This document shows, one piece after another, positions 16,548 through 25,725 of a DNA stretch of 37,979 nt; the first letter of the stretch is position 1; each line of letters begins with the position of its first letter. The position numbers were made by a program, and so were the translations under genes. Below the pieces are notes generated by a model. The model searched no databases. It had not been told where the DNA came from and saw only the letters and a program-made list of their open reading frames with translations. Source of the DNA: Bdellovibrionaceae bacterium UBA6776 (GTDB lineage Bacteria > Bdellovibrionota > Bdellovibrionia > Bdellovibrionales > UBA1609); assembly GCA_002453155.1 (NCBI GenBank), contig DKGG01000064.1, positions 1 through 37,979 of the forward strand, written 5' to 3'.

Positions 16548-16937
16548 ATGCAACAAAAGCACAAAAAATATGATGTGGTTGATCTCTCTTTAGAAAAATT
16601 GTCAGAACAAGATCAAACTCGATTTCGAAGAGGAGATCAGCAGTACCAAAAATCAGATTACCCCTACAATCGTACGGACATTTCGTTTGAAGAAAATTCT
16701 CGAAGGAAAGCATTTCTTCCTTCTGATGAAAAGCTTAAGGCAGAGGTTGAAGGTCTCTTGGATCACGATGAGGACATCCATCTGGATCAACTTCAAGTGG
16801 AAGTGAAAGAAGGTTGGGTTCACTTGAGAGGCGAAGTTCCAAAACATTGGCTTAAGGAACGGGCATCTTCTTTGATCTCTAAAATAGATGGTGTTTACAA
16901 AGTTCAAAACGACATTGAAGTCGCCATGGATCATTAG
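16548..16937 (+). CDS. BON-domain protein
   Basis: 129 residues. The last 80 form a BON domain: LKAEVEGLLDHDEDIHLDQ, then VEVKEGWVHLRGEV, then KISKIDGVYKVQNDIEV in looser match (the residues seen are LISKIDGVYKVQNDIEV). BON domains bind membranes or phospholipids and are usually periplasmic, but this protein lacks a signal peptide. Its first 55 residues are charged and probably disordered. GAGGAGG stands 6 bases before ATG 16548. It lies 101 bp after the isoaspartyl peptidase gene; a small hairpin TCTCC-TTTT-GGAGA (16503-16516) lies in the gap. Confidence 0.8.
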   Translation: MQQKHKKYDVVDLSLEKLSEQDQTRFRRGDQQYQKSDYPYNRTDISFEENSRRKAFLPSDEKLKAEVEGLLDHDEDIHLDQLQVEVKEGWVHLRGEVPKHWLKERASSLISKIDGVYKVQNDIEVAMDH

Positions 16938-17010
16938 ACTGAGGTCTAGAGATCTTCAGTAGGGTGAGGGAATCGTTGAAGACCTGAGACGGATCTTTTT
17001 AACTGACTAC

Positions 17011-17619
17011 ATGAAATTGAAAAATCTGATTTTAATGTTGAACCTCGCAGTCGTGGCGTTTTCTGCAAATAGTATTTGGGCCGAAGAGGTTTGGGTTGTT
17101 GGTGGAGGAACCGCCGCTGGAATTCAAACTCCCAGTGAAGAAGACTCTATCATGGGGATTCGAATGAGCATCGGATATGCGGAAAACAAGCGCATGTATG
17201 GATTTGACTTTGGAACCATCGGAAACATGACCAAAGACGATTTTCGTGGAATGGCGATTTCAGGAATCTTTAACATTACAGGCGGTCGAGCAGATGTCAT
17301 TTTGATGCAGGCTGCGGGTGGCATCAACTGGAATATCAAAAGAACCCAAGTGTTTGGAACTCAGTTTGCCATTGGAGTGAACGTCAACCAAGAGCGTGCG
17401 GACATTTACGGTCTTCAAATGGGTTTGATTGGAAACTTTGGAAACAACAACATTTATGGTTTTCAAATGGGAATGTACAACCAAGCCAACCAAGTTTATG
17501 GGTTCCAAGTGGGATTGGTAAACCGAGCTGTCAGCCTGACGGGAATTCAGCTTGGTCTTCTTAACTTTGTGGAAAAGGGTTGGCTTAAATTCTTCCCTTT
17601 CCTCAATGTCGGGTTTTAA
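17011..17619 (+). CDS. LA_2272-type surface repeat protein
   Basis: 202 residues with a signal peptide (KLKNLILMLN to SIWA, cut near residue 24). The mature part is a series of 14-15-residue repeats of the form YGxQxGLxN: IYGLQMGLIGN, IYGFQMGMYNQ, VYGFQVGLVNR and LTGIQLGLLNF, with looser copies before them. It ends in FFPFLNVGF, typical of the family I know as LA_2272-type surface repeat proteins. The alternating pattern suits membrane-associated beta structure. Function is unknown. It ends 3 bp from the stop of the convergent RND gene. Confidence 0.7.
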   Translation: MKLKNLILMLNLAVVAFSANSIWAEEVWVVGGGTAAGIQTPSEEDSIMGIRMSIGYAENKRMYGFDFGTIGNMTKDDFRGMAISGIFNITGGRADVILMQAAGGINWNIKRTQVFGTQFAIGVNVNQERADIYGLQMGLIGNFGNNNIYGFQMGMYNQANQVYGFQVGLVNRAVSLTGIQLGLLNFVEKGWLKFFPFLNVGF

Positions 17620-17622
17620 AGA

Positions 17623-20600
17623 TTACCCCTTTTTTCTGCGGACCTGTTTGATCTTAAAAACATAAGAGAGCAAGACCGGAACAACCAACATGGTCAGTAG
17701 GGTTGAGCTGAAAAGTCCCCCAAGGACCACTGTCGCCAAGGGTCTTTGAACCTCAGATCCCATCCCCGTATTAAAGGCCATTGGAAGAAACCCCAGACCG
17801 GCCACCAAGGCCGTCATTGTGACCGGACGAAGTCTTGAAAGAGCCCCCGTTCGAATCGCACGGTCGGGTTCGCCAAATTCCAAGAACAATTGATTGATGG
17901 AGTTGACCAGAACCAAACTGTTTAAGACCACGATTCCAGACAGGGCAATAAAGCCCACCGCAGCAGAAACGCTAAAGTTCATGTCGCGAAGAAAAAGCAG
18001 AATCACTCCTCCAGCAAGTCCAAGAGGGACGGACGTAAAAATCGTGGCGGTCTGCAAAAAAGAATTGGTCATGGTATAGACCAGAAAGAAAATTCCAAAA
18101 AGAGTGATGGGAACAATGATCAACAGTTTCTTGCGTGCGCGCTCTAAATTTTTGAATTGTCCACCCCATTCGATGTTGTAACCGGGATCCAGTCGAACCA
18201 CAGAATCAATTCGTTGCTTGGCCTCATCTACAAAAGAGGCCACATCTCGTCCAGAGATATAGATCGAAACGGCGGAATACCTTTCAGCCCACCGACGTGC
18301 AATGGTGGTTACTTTGTCTTTGAGATTCAAAGTGGCAATGCGATTCAAGGGAATGGTCCCACCTTCGTTTAAGGGCACCGGCAGCTGGTTGATTTTTTGA
18401 ATGTCATTTCGAATGGACTCATCCAAGTGAAAGATAAAGGGGATTTGAATCCCATTCAAAAAATAGGTTCCGGTGTTGATCCCAGCCAGAGAGGACTGAA
18501 TGTATTGGTTCACTTCACTGGGGTTGAGGTCGTATTCCAAAGCTTTCTTGGGATCGATTTCAATATCCAATACGGGAGACTTTGTCAGTCCCGTGAGTGC
18601 ATCGAATTCGATGGATTGCAGCCCATTGACGTCCTTAAGTGCATCCTGACTGATCTCGGCATATTCGATGAGTTTGTCCAAATCAGGTCCTAAAAATCTC
18701 AAGGTGATGTCCGCCCGGCTTCCCTCCAAAATTTCATTGAAACGCATTTCGATGGGTTGAGTGGCTGAGACTTCTTGATCAGGATTTGTGGCTTTCAATT
18801 TTTTTGATATGGCAGTGAAGAGTTCCGACTTTGAACGGTGTTGGCCATTGATTTTAGGCCACTGGCTTAAATCCTTCTTTAGAATCACAAAGGTGTCCGC
18901 AAAGTTGGGACTCATGGGATCAGTTGCACTTTCTGGAGTTCCAATTCGAGAGAACACATAATCCACTTCTCCAAATTCCTTGATGATGCTTTCCGCAATC
19001 TTTTGATCGGCGATGGATTGATCAATGTTTTGTTTGCTGTCTCGAATGATTCCAATGACCAAATCCCCTTCGTCCAACTGAGGAACAAAGTCTGAACCCA
19101 AGTGAAGAAATGTAAAAACGGAGATCAAAAATAGAGAGACTGCCACAGCCAAAGCCGACTTTTTGTGTTTAAGAGTAAAGTTTAACGAAGGCTCATAACT
19201 TTTTTGAATGTATTTGAAGATGGCAGGGTGCTTTTCAGGAATTCGTTTTCGGAAGGTGAAGTAAAGCAAAATGGGAACGATAAAAAGTGCAACCGCCAAA
19301 CTTGCGGCCAGTGCCATCAACACAGTGAGTGCCATGGGTTCAAACATCTTTCCTTCCACACCTTCCAAGGAAAGAATAGGAACGTAGACCAGCATAATAA
19401 TGATCAACCCAAAAATAACGGGCTTTGCGATTTCACTGGAAGATTGAACCAAAAGATCAAATCTTTGTTTGGGATTGAGCGGACCGCCGCCTTCTCCCAT
19501 ACGGCGAAGAAAGTTTTCCACAAGAACCACAGAGGCATCCACAAGAAGACCAAAATCAATGGCGCCCAAGGACATCAGGTTCGCTGAAATTCCAAAAAGT
19601 TGCATTCCTTTAAGAGCAATGGCCATGGAAAACGGAATGGCCAAGGACACGATCAATGAAGCTCTAAAATTTCCTAAAATAATGAGTAAAACAATGATGA
19701 CCAGGGCCGCCCCTTCGATCAGGTTTTTTGCTACGGTTTGAATGGTCTTTTCGACAAGATATTCGCGGTTGTAGACCACTTTCAAATGTACGTCTTCGGG
19801 AAGATTGAGTGTATCCAAGGACTTTCGGGCCAGGTTTGCCACTTGTCGACTGTTGGCTCCCACGCGCATCAGGATGGTGCCAAGAACGGTTTCGTTTCCA
19901 TTGAAAGTGGCTCCACCAACGCGGGGAACACTTTCAAATTTCACACTCCCAATGTCCTTAACCAGCACGTTTCTGCCTGATGGAAGCCGTTTGATAGCAA
20001 TTTCTTCAATGCTTCTTAAGTCAGAGATCTTTACCAGGGAACGAACGGTGATCTGTTCTCCTTTGGACTTGATATAAGAACCTCCAAAGGAGGTTCCGGT
20101 GTCCTTTAACGCATCGATGATTTCATGGACATTCAATCCAAAACGACGCAGTCGATCGGGATCATAGTTGATATGAACTTCGGTGTTGAAGCCCCCATTG
20201 GTGTCCACTTCGGCGACTCCAGGGAGTCTTTTAAGGCGAGGACGAATGGTGAACTCTTGAATGCGCCGAAGGTATTGAAGCTGTTCTTTTTCGGAAAGAG
20301 ATTTTCGGGGCGAGTCTGGATTCAGTTCCAGAATCCACATGAAGATTTCTCCAAGACCTGTTGAAACAGGTCCCAGTTCTGCGCTCAAGCCGTCCGGAAT
20401 GGCAGACTTCGCACTTTGAAGTTTTTCACTGATCAACTGCCTGGCGAAATAAATATTCACATCGTCTTCAAAGACCACAATCACTTGAGACAATCCATAC
20501 TTAGAAAGCGAGCGAACTTCATCCACTCCGGGAAGTCCGGACATTTCAATCTCGATGGGATAGGTGACAATCTTTTCGATCTGTTCGGTGGAGAGGGATC

Positions 20601-20757
20601 CCGTTTTGGTATTGATCATCACCTGTTTGTTCGAAATGTCGGGCACCGCACTGATATTGACCTTGGTGAGAGTCCAAAGACTCCACGCCATCAGGACGAT
20701 TCCCAGAGCAAGAACTTTATAACGCTGCTTTAAAACCAGACCAAAAAAACGGTTCAT
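17623..20757 (-). CDS. Heavy-metal efflux RND transporter (CzcA/CusA family)
   Basis: 1044-residue inner-membrane pump of the HME-RND group. VNISAVPDISNKQV and YPIEIEMSGLPGV near the N-terminus are family signatures. The proton-relay segment in TM4 reads DFGLLVDASVVLVEN, with Asp401, Asp407 and Glu414 in the places of the essential residues of CzcA. The two large periplasmic loops and twelve membrane segments are present, so the gene is full length. Metal choice (Cu/Ag against Zn/Co/Cd) cannot be told from the motifs I can read. The start ATG overlaps the TGA of the TolC-type gene by 4 bases (ATGA), so translation is coupled. No membrane-fusion (CzcB-type) gene is present in the window. Confidence 0.9.
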   Translation of the reverse strand: MNRFFGLVLKQRYKVLALGIVLMAWSLWTLTKVNISAVPDISNKQVMINTKTGSLSTEQIEKIVTYPIEIEMSGLPGVDEVRSLSKYGLSQVIVVFEDDVNIYFARQLISEKLQSAKSAIPDGLSAELGPVSTGLGEIFMWILELNPDSPRKSLSEKEQLQYLRRIQEFTIRPRLKRLPGVAEVDTNGGFNTEVHINYDPDRLRRFGLNVHEIIDALKDTGTSFGGSYIKSKGEQITVRSLVKISDLRSIEEIAIKRLPSGRNVLVKDIGSVKFESVPRVGGATFNGNETVLGTILMRVGANSRQVANLARKSLDTLNLPEDVHLKVVYNREYLVEKTIQTVAKNLIEGAALVIIVLLIILGNFRASLIVSLAIPFSMAIALKGMQLFGISANLMSLGAIDFGLLVDASVVLVENFLRRMGEGGGPLNPKQRFDLLVQSSSEIAKPVIFGLIIIMLVYVPILSLEGVEGKMFEPMALTVLMALAASLAVALFIVPILLYFTFRKRIPEKHPAIFKYIQKSYEPSLNFTLKHKKSALAVAVSLFLISVFTFLHLGSDFVPQLDEGDLVIGIIRDSKQNIDQSIADQKIAESIIKEFGEVDYVFSRIGTPESATDPMSPNFADTFVILKKDLSQWPKINGQHRSKSELFTAISKKLKATNPDQEVSATQPIEMRFNEILEGSRADITLRFLGPDLDKLIEYAEISQDALKDVNGLQSIEFDALTGLTKSPVLDIEIDPKKALEYDLNPSEVNQYIQSSLAGINTGTYFLNGIQIPFIFHLDESIRNDIQKINQLPVPLNEGGTIPLNRIATLNLKDKVTTIARRWAERYSAVSIYISGRDVASFVDEAKQRIDSVVRLDPGYNIEWGGQFKNLERARKKLLIIVPITLFGIFFLVYTMTNSFLQTATIFTSVPLGLAGGVILLFLRDMNFSVSAAVGFIALSGIVVLNSLVLVNSINQLFLEFGEPDRAIRTGALSRLRPVTMTALVAGLGFLPMAFNTGMGSEVQRPLATVVLGGLFSSTLLTMLVVPVLLSYVFKIKQVRRKKG

Positions 20758-22004
20758 AGGGGAATCTCCTCGATTAAATTTTCCGTGCCGTAGATGGATG
20801 TCAGCTCAAAAATGTTTTGATAAATGGTGAAGTACTTTTCCAGCCGATCATTTTGGATGTTGTGGATCTGATCTTCGAACTCTAAAAAATTAGCAGCGGT
20901 GAGCAGACCCTTTTTAAAGTTTTGAGTGACCATCTTCATGGTCTGTTCTTTCTTTTTTAAATTTTCTTCGGTGTAAACTTCGATGAAGTTCAATGCGGTG
21001 TTAATTTCATTTCGAAGGTTTTTTTCATAAGCGACCACCTTGTGTCTTTCAACTTCTGCTTCCACCTTCATTGAGGTTTCCAAGGCCTGTTGAGACTTGG
21101 TCAGATTGGAGCCGCGATTGAACAATGGCAATTCCAGTCCAACTCCAACCACTTGGTTTTGATCTCCTTGAGCGTATTTTTCCTTATTTATTGAATAGTA
21201 GATTTGCAAATCAGGAATCCATTTGCGACTTGCTAGACTTTTCTCTTTTCCAGTGGCTTCCAATTGAAGAGAGGATCTTTTAAAGGCAAGTGGTTTGAGA
21301 TCCCGCATTTTTTCAAGCAAATTCAAAATTTGCTGTTTATCGGGGAAATGGACATCCAGTTGTCGTTCATTGAGTGGACCCATAAATCCTTCAAAGATTT
21401 TTTCGGCAGCTGATTTTTCGGTGAGCAAATTGAGACTTTCCAATTGAAGCGCCTCAATTTTATTTTTAATCAACTCGGCTTCCAGGCGACTTTTTGGAGA
21501 GGCAAATTTTTTGGTGCTTAAGAACTGAGAAATCAGTTTTAAATACTCTTTGCGCTCCTCCAAATGGGCGGCTTTTTTGGTACTTATGAATGCCCTCAAT
21601 CCGGAAAGGACGGCTAAGGACAGGGTTTTAATGTTTTCCTCTGTGGATTGAAGGCGAACCACCTCGGCTTTAATTTTTCCCACCTCTTTGAGAGTCCCCG
21701 TTCGGCCATTCAGCGGGAATTTTTGCGAAATCGAGAACTCTTCCGTCTCGGCCGTTCCGGCTCCACCGGAATATTTCAACGAGCCCACACCATAGGAAAT
21801 TGTGGGATTGGAATAGCTGGATTGATCTTTTGATAAAAACTGAACGGCGGAAATTTTGGCCTGCTCCAACTCTTTCAGTTTGAGAGCTTCCGAAACATGC
21901 TCGTGAATTTCTTTCAGTCCAATTTTTTGTGGGGAGGAGTTTTCTGCGTTGGCGAAGCTGCCACACAAGAAAACTACAAGGAGCAATGAATTCGCAAATG
22001 TCAT
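20754..22004 (-). CDS. TolC-family outer membrane efflux protein (CzcC-like)
   Basis: 416 residues with a signal peptide (TFANSLLLVVFLCGSFANA). The mature protein is mostly long helices with two half-repeats; GVGSLKYSGGAG and GVGLELPLFNRGSN are the membrane-strand segments typical of TolC-like channels (the L-P-L-F-N-R type). It forms the outer-membrane exit duct for the RND pump encoded directly downstream. AAAGGG lies about 9 bases before ATG 22004. The pair forms one operon, with candidate operator sites at 22064-22104. Confidence 0.85.
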   Translation of the reverse strand: MTFANSLLLVVFLCGSFANAENSSPQKIGLKEIHEHVSEALKLKELEQAKISAVQFLSKDQSSYSNPTISYGVGSLKYSGGAGTAETEEFSISQKFPLNGRTGTLKEVGKIKAEVVRLQSTEENIKTLSLAVLSGLRAFISTKKAAHLEERKEYLKLISQFLSTKKFASPKSRLEAELIKNKIEALQLESLNLLTEKSAAEKIFEGFMGPLNERQLDVHFPDKQQILNLLEKMRDLKPLAFKRSSLQLEATGKEKSLASRKWIPDLQIYYSINKEKYAQGDQNQVVGVGLELPLFNRGSNLTKSQQALETSMKVEAEVERHKVVAYEKNLRNEINTALNFIEVYTEENLKKKEQTMKMVTQNFKKGLLTAANFLEFEDQIHNIQNDRLEKYFTIYQNIFELTSIYGTENLIEEIPL

Positions 22005-22063
22005 AAAAAGTGCCCTTTCGCTTGTGGGCAGTTTTTATGTTCGTACCTGCGAAATCAATGCGG

Positions 22064-22104
22064 CAAATGTCCCTTTGGGTAAAATTTCAGTCCGACATAT
22101 GTCC
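22064..22104 (-). promoter_or_regulatory. Paired GGACAT(A/T)TG sites before the efflux operon
   Basis: Read on the minus strand, GGACATATG (22096-22104) and GGACATTTG (22064-22072) are direct repeats 32 bp apart, about three helical turns. The first is part of a perfect 10-bp palindrome, GACATATGTC (22094-22103). They sit between the LuxR-type regulator gene and the TolC-type gene, 60-100 bp upstream of the latter, where an activator or repressor site would be expected. The link to the neighbouring regulator is inference. Confidence 0.4.
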
Positions 22105-22116
22105 TAGAGCACCTGA

Positions 22117-22671
22117 TTACAGGAGTTTATGACTCTGGTCCGAGAGGAGATCTTCTAAAAAATAGGCAGAAAGTTCGGAGCGTCCCGCCAATCCAGACTT
22201 TCGATAAATGGAAGAGCAGTGCTGTCGCACGGTTTTGTCCTGTGAATTTTGAATTTTTGCGATCTCTTTTGTAGAGAGTCCCTTCAAAATCAGAAAACCA
22301 ATTTCTGTTTCGGTCTTCGTCAGTTCCCATTTTTGAAATTCTTCACAGATCAAATCAAAAACACCTTGTGAATAACGAGTCAGTTTGTTGCGGTACTGCT
22401 CGTGCTCGAGACTTTGTTTTTGAATGTCCTCGTTAAGACGGCGATTTTCTCGATACAGTCGCAATGCATCATAAATGAAAAAGGCGGCTGCACTGATCGA
22501 GATAAAGAGAGTGATAAATTCCAAGCGAATGTGAGTGTCGGAGAGGGCATCTTGCTTGTCATGATGAATGTCCAGGAGAGAGCTGGCGGCCATCAGGATG
22601 AAAAACAGCGCCGAAAGGGCAAAGACCTTTTGGTATTTCAGCGGGGATTTTTTCATCCAAAAATTTTCCAT
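22117..22671 (-). CDS. Membrane-anchored LuxR-type transcriptional regulator
   Basis: 184 residues. Two hydrophobic segments (about 14-34 and 50-69) are followed by a charged, coiled-coil-like linker (70-110) and a GerE/LuxR helix-turn-helix (about 118-172): LTKTETEIGFLIL, GLSTKEIAKI, and DKTVRQHCSSIYRKSGL. No receiver or ligand-binding domain is seen, so the membrane part may sense the signal. It lies 112 bp upstream of the efflux operon on the same strand and is its most likely regulator. ATG 22671 lacks a strong ribosome site; ATG 22656 (Met6) is an alternative. It is divergent from the PAP2 gene. Confidence 0.75.
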   Translation of the reverse strand: MENFWMKKSPLKYQKVFALSALFFILMAASSLLDIHHDKQDALSDTHIRLEFITLFISISAAAFFIYDALRLYRENRRLNEDIQKQSLEHEQYRNKLTRYSQGVFDLICEEFQKWELTKTETEIGFLILKGLSTKEIAKIQNSQDKTVRQHCSSIYRKSGLAGRSELSAYFLEDLLSDQSHKLL

Positions 22672-22799
22672 GAAGCACTCCGGGCCCCTTACATCTCACG
22701 ATTCTTAGGGATTTTCAAATTGCGAGGAAGATCTAGAGGCCAGGTCTAAGTTTTTTCAAAAGGGATGACCAAAAATCTGGGATTTCTTAGAATTTTCCT

Positions 22800-23558
22800 A
22801 TGCCTAAGAAAATTCTACTCCCGATACTCGTCGCCGCACTTTTTAATATTTTTTGCGAAAGCTCCTCCATGGCTTACAATCCCGGAAAGCACTTTTTGAT
22901 GGGAAGCAAAGCGGCTTTTACCAATGGGAACCAGTGGATCTGGGCTTCAGGCGCCACGTTGACTGCAGTTGCTCTTATTTACGATCAAGACATCTACAAA
23001 CATTATGAGGGAAAACCTCGCGAAAAGTTTCCTGAATGGGTGGGTGGAAACATGGGGACGGGCATTCCTGGTGCGGTCATCGCATTGGCGACCATGGGCT
23101 ATGGGTGGTCAAAGGAAAATGCTAAAGCCCTTGGTGCGGGAACTTCCCATGCCGAAGCCTTGGTTGCGACGTTCATTTACACCACGGCTCTGAAAGCCTC
23201 CGTCAATCGCAACCGACCCCCGGAGTATCACCCGGGAAGTACAGAGACGAACCGATTTAATGCGTCTTTTCCGTCAGGTCACACCTCGACGGCATTTGCC
23301 ACTGCTGGAAATTTGATGGCGACCTGTGGACCTTGGGTTGGAGTTCCGGCATTGGCACTTGCCGGAATCACGGGCTATTCGCGCGTTCAACAGCGCGCCC
23401 ATTATTTAGCGGATGTCATCTTCGGAGCCACTTTGGGTTACACCATGGGTGTGGGATTTTACGAACATCACAATTCCAGTGAGGATCTAGGATGGCAAGT
23501 CTTACCGATATTTGAAGACAGAGATTCCTGGAAGGTCACCGTCTCTCGCACCTTCTGA
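22800..23558 (+). CDS. PAP2-family phosphatase
   Basis: 252 residues with an N-terminal hydrophobic segment that may be a signal peptide (ending near SSSMA). All three phosphatase motifs are present: KASVNRNRP, then FPSGHT, then SRVQQRAHYLADV, with the catalytic His in each of the last two. Such enzymes dephosphorylate phosphatidic acid, undecaprenyl pyrophosphate or related lipids at the outer face of the inner membrane. The substrate cannot be read from the sequence. ATG 22800 has no clear Shine-Dalgarno sequence. Confidence 0.85.
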   Translation: MPKKILLPILVAALFNIFCESSSMAYNPGKHFLMGSKAAFTNGNQWIWASGATLTAVALIYDQDIYKHYEGKPREKFPEWVGGNMGTGIPGAVIALATMGYGWSKENAKALGAGTSHAEALVATFIYTTALKASVNRNRPPEYHPGSTETNRFNASFPSGHTSTAFATAGNLMATCGPWVGVPALALAGITGYSRVQQRAHYLADVIFGATLGYTMGVGFYEHHNSSEDLGWQVLPIFEDRDSWKVTVSRTF

Positions 23559-23592
23559 TTTGGCTCGGAATGTGCTTATTTACTTCTCCATT

Positions 23593-24390
23593 ATGAAACT
23601 TTTGCGCCTCAAGCTTACAAATTGCACTACCACCTCTGGTCAATTTAGGAACGAGCTCAATTTTGTCGGTACTGTCAAAAAGTCTGTCAGCGTATTCGTG
23701 GTTTTCGCGATTCTCGTTTGGGCGAGTTCATCCTTTGCCAGCTGTGAGAGTGAACTGATCCACTCTGAAAAAAAGCTCGTGGAGACTCTAGTAGAGCTAA
23801 ATATGGATTGGGCCGAAGGCCTCTTTCAAGAGATCGTGAAAAAACATCCCATTGAAAAAAGTGAGTACATTTTTGTCGGTCGTTCTCCGGCACTTCTGGC
23901 CGCCTACTTGGAAGTTCAAAAGATGCTCTTTCCGCGCATTCAAAGTTGGACGTTGCCCATATCTTTAAAAGGTCAGCGGGACATCCCCAGGGAGCAATTG
24001 AAAGATCGGTTTGAAAAAATGATGTCTTCTTATGGGATATCTTCGACAGGTCGAATCAAAGTATTTATTGATTTTGTTGCGGATGGAAAAACATTTAAGA
24101 CTTTGGATTTGCTTCTGTCAGAGACGGGTATTGATGGAGAGTTTTTTGCTTTCTCTCACTTCAAACCGGATTTTGGGCTGGAGCGTTTGAATCACAAAAG
24201 TTCATGGGCTCGAATTCCACTTGAGGTGGAAATTGGAATCAATGAAGTGAAATGGATTGCTCCCTATAAAGAAAGTCTTCCCATCGAAATAGCCGAAGCC
24301 GGAGATCTTGAAAGGGCACCCAAAGGAATTTCAGAACGTTTTCAAGAAGCGGTTGAAATCCTGAACAGAAAGCTTTTTGAAGATTTTTGA
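23593..24390 (+). CDS. Exported protein of unknown function, phosphoribosyltransferase-like motifs
   Basis: 265 residues from ATG 23593; the open frame extends back to 23512 inside the PAP2 gene. A long polar N-terminus is followed by a hydrophobic core (VSVFVVFAILVWASSSFA) and a likely signal-peptidase site before SCESE. In the mature part, YIFVGRSPALLAAYLE and, about 80 residues later, KVFIDFVADGKTFKTL occur in the order and spacing of the opening and PRPP-loop motifs of phosphoribosyltransferase folds. This is only a motif-level resemblance and an exported enzyme of that kind would be unusual. It follows the PAP2 gene by 34 bp and may share its transcript. Confidence 0.55.
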   Translation: MKLLRLKLTNCTTTSGQFRNELNFVGTVKKSVSVFVVFAILVWASSSFASCESELIHSEKKLVETLVELNMDWAEGLFQEIVKKHPIEKSEYIFVGRSPALLAAYLEVQKMLFPRIQSWTLPISLKGQRDIPREQLKDRFEKMMSSYGISSTGRIKVFIDFVADGKTFKTLDLLLSETGIDGEFFAFSHFKPDFGLERLNHKSSWARIPLEVEIGINEVKWIAPYKESLPIEIAEAGDLERAPKGISERFQEAVEILNRKLFEDF

Positions 24391-24501
24391 TTTTTATAAA
24401 AGGCGACTTTTTGCGTGCATCTAAACTTTAAAAAAATAAAACATTTTTGAAACATTCCTCTCAGAAGTTCATTGTCCTTCTCCTGTTAAGGTGAGGGATC
24501 G

Positions 24502-25725
24502 ATGACACAATCTCAATTTTTAAATCTTTGGCATCAGTCGGCCATGACATCTTTGGGTCTTTTTTGGATGGCCTTTTGGGCATTCGGGTTTGGTTACGTC
24601 ATAAGCAGCATGATCCAAGTCTTTGTTACCGAAAAGAAAATGAAAGACACCATGGGTGAAGAGGGCGCTCAAAGCATTGGACTTGGAACCTTTTTTGGAT
24701 TTCTCTCCAGCTCTTGTTCCTTTGCAGCCCTTTCCACAACCAGAGCTCTTTTTGCGAAAGGGGCAGGGTTGATTCCATCGCTGGCCTTTCTTTTGGCTTC
24801 GACAAACTTGGTGATCGAACTTGGTATTTTGATTTCGGTGTTTCTCTCCTGGCAATTTGTTGTTGGAGAGTATTTGGGAGGAATCTTATTGATTTTACTG
24901 ATGACTGTGGTTGTGAAGCTGACCCTGTCTCAAAAATTCGAAGAAAAGGCTCGTAAGCATGCGCAAAACCTAGAAGTTGGTGACGGCAATGGAGATTCTA
25001 AAACCTGGTGGCAGAAATTCAAAAGCTGGGAGGGGTGGAAGCAAGTTGCCCACCAATATTTTATGGAATGGGACATGGTGTGGAAGGATGTCACCATCGG
25101 ATTTACATTGGCTGGGATTATTTCGGTTTTTGTTCCTCGGTCGTTTTTTGAATTTTTATTTTTGAGTTCGGCGGGAGGAAGTCCGTCTTTTCTCGAAGTT
25201 CTTCTTCAAACATTGGCGGGTCCTCTGGCCGCTTTCTTTACTTTTATCGGATCCATGGGAAACATCCCTCTGGCAGCGGTGCTATTTGCAAATGGAGTGA
25301 GCTTTGCTGGAATCATGGCTTTCATTTTCAGCGACTTGATCGTCTTTCCCGTGCTTCGAATTCAGGCCCAGTATTATGGTTGGAAAATGGCTCTCTATAT
25401 TTTTGCGGTCTTTTTATCCATCTTGGTGGCAGCATCCTTGATTTTGCACTACGGATTTTCGGCATTTGATTTATTGCCAGACAATTCGGTCGCAGGAAAT
25501 ATTTCGGATCGCGAATATTTTAAAATCGACTCTACCTTTTATTTGAACATCCTCTTTGGAATGATGTCCGTGGTTGCCTTTTGCTCTCATTTTCGAAATC
25601 GATCTCAAAATAAAAAAAATACCAATGGACGAACCTGGGGCGAGATCCTGCTGATTTCCTTCGCCGGACTCAGCCTCTCGTGGTTGCTCCTTGGATTTGG
25701 AATTGGAAGTCTGATGAGCTTTTAA
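24502..25725 (+). CDS. Permease of the DUF318 / ArsP-like family
   Basis: 407 residues with about ten hydrophobic segments in two halves separated by a charged loop (about 145-185). LSSSCSFAALSTTRALFAKGAG and LLASTNLVIELG in the first half, and IGSMGNIPLAAVLFANGVSF in the second, match the family of permeases known as DUF318/UPF0718, which includes the methylarsenite exporter ArsP. The family's Cys is at SSSCS. The substrate is not known. AGGTGAGGG lies a few bases before ATG 24502. No ars genes are near. Its TAA interlocks with the stop of the convergent gene in the four bases TTAA. Confidence 0.75.
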   Translation: MTQSQFLNLWHQSAMTSLGLFWMAFWAFGFGYVISSMIQVFVTEKKMKDTMGEEGAQSIGLGTFFGFLSSSCSFAALSTTRALFAKGAGLIPSLAFLLASTNLVIELGILISVFLSWQFVVGEYLGGILLILLMTVVVKLTLSQKFEEKARKHAQNLEVGDGNGDSKTWWQKFKSWEGWKQVAHQYFMEWDMVWKDVTIGFTLAGIISVFVPRSFFEFLFLSSAGGSPSFLEVLLQTLAGPLAAFFTFIGSMGNIPLAAVLFANGVSFAGIMAFIFSDLIVFPVLRIQAQYYGWKMALYIFAVFLSILVAASLILHYGFSAFDLLPDNSVAGNISDREYFKIDSTFYLNILFGMMSVVAFCSHFRNRSQNKKNTNGRTWGEILLISFAGLSLSWLLLGFGIGSLMSF

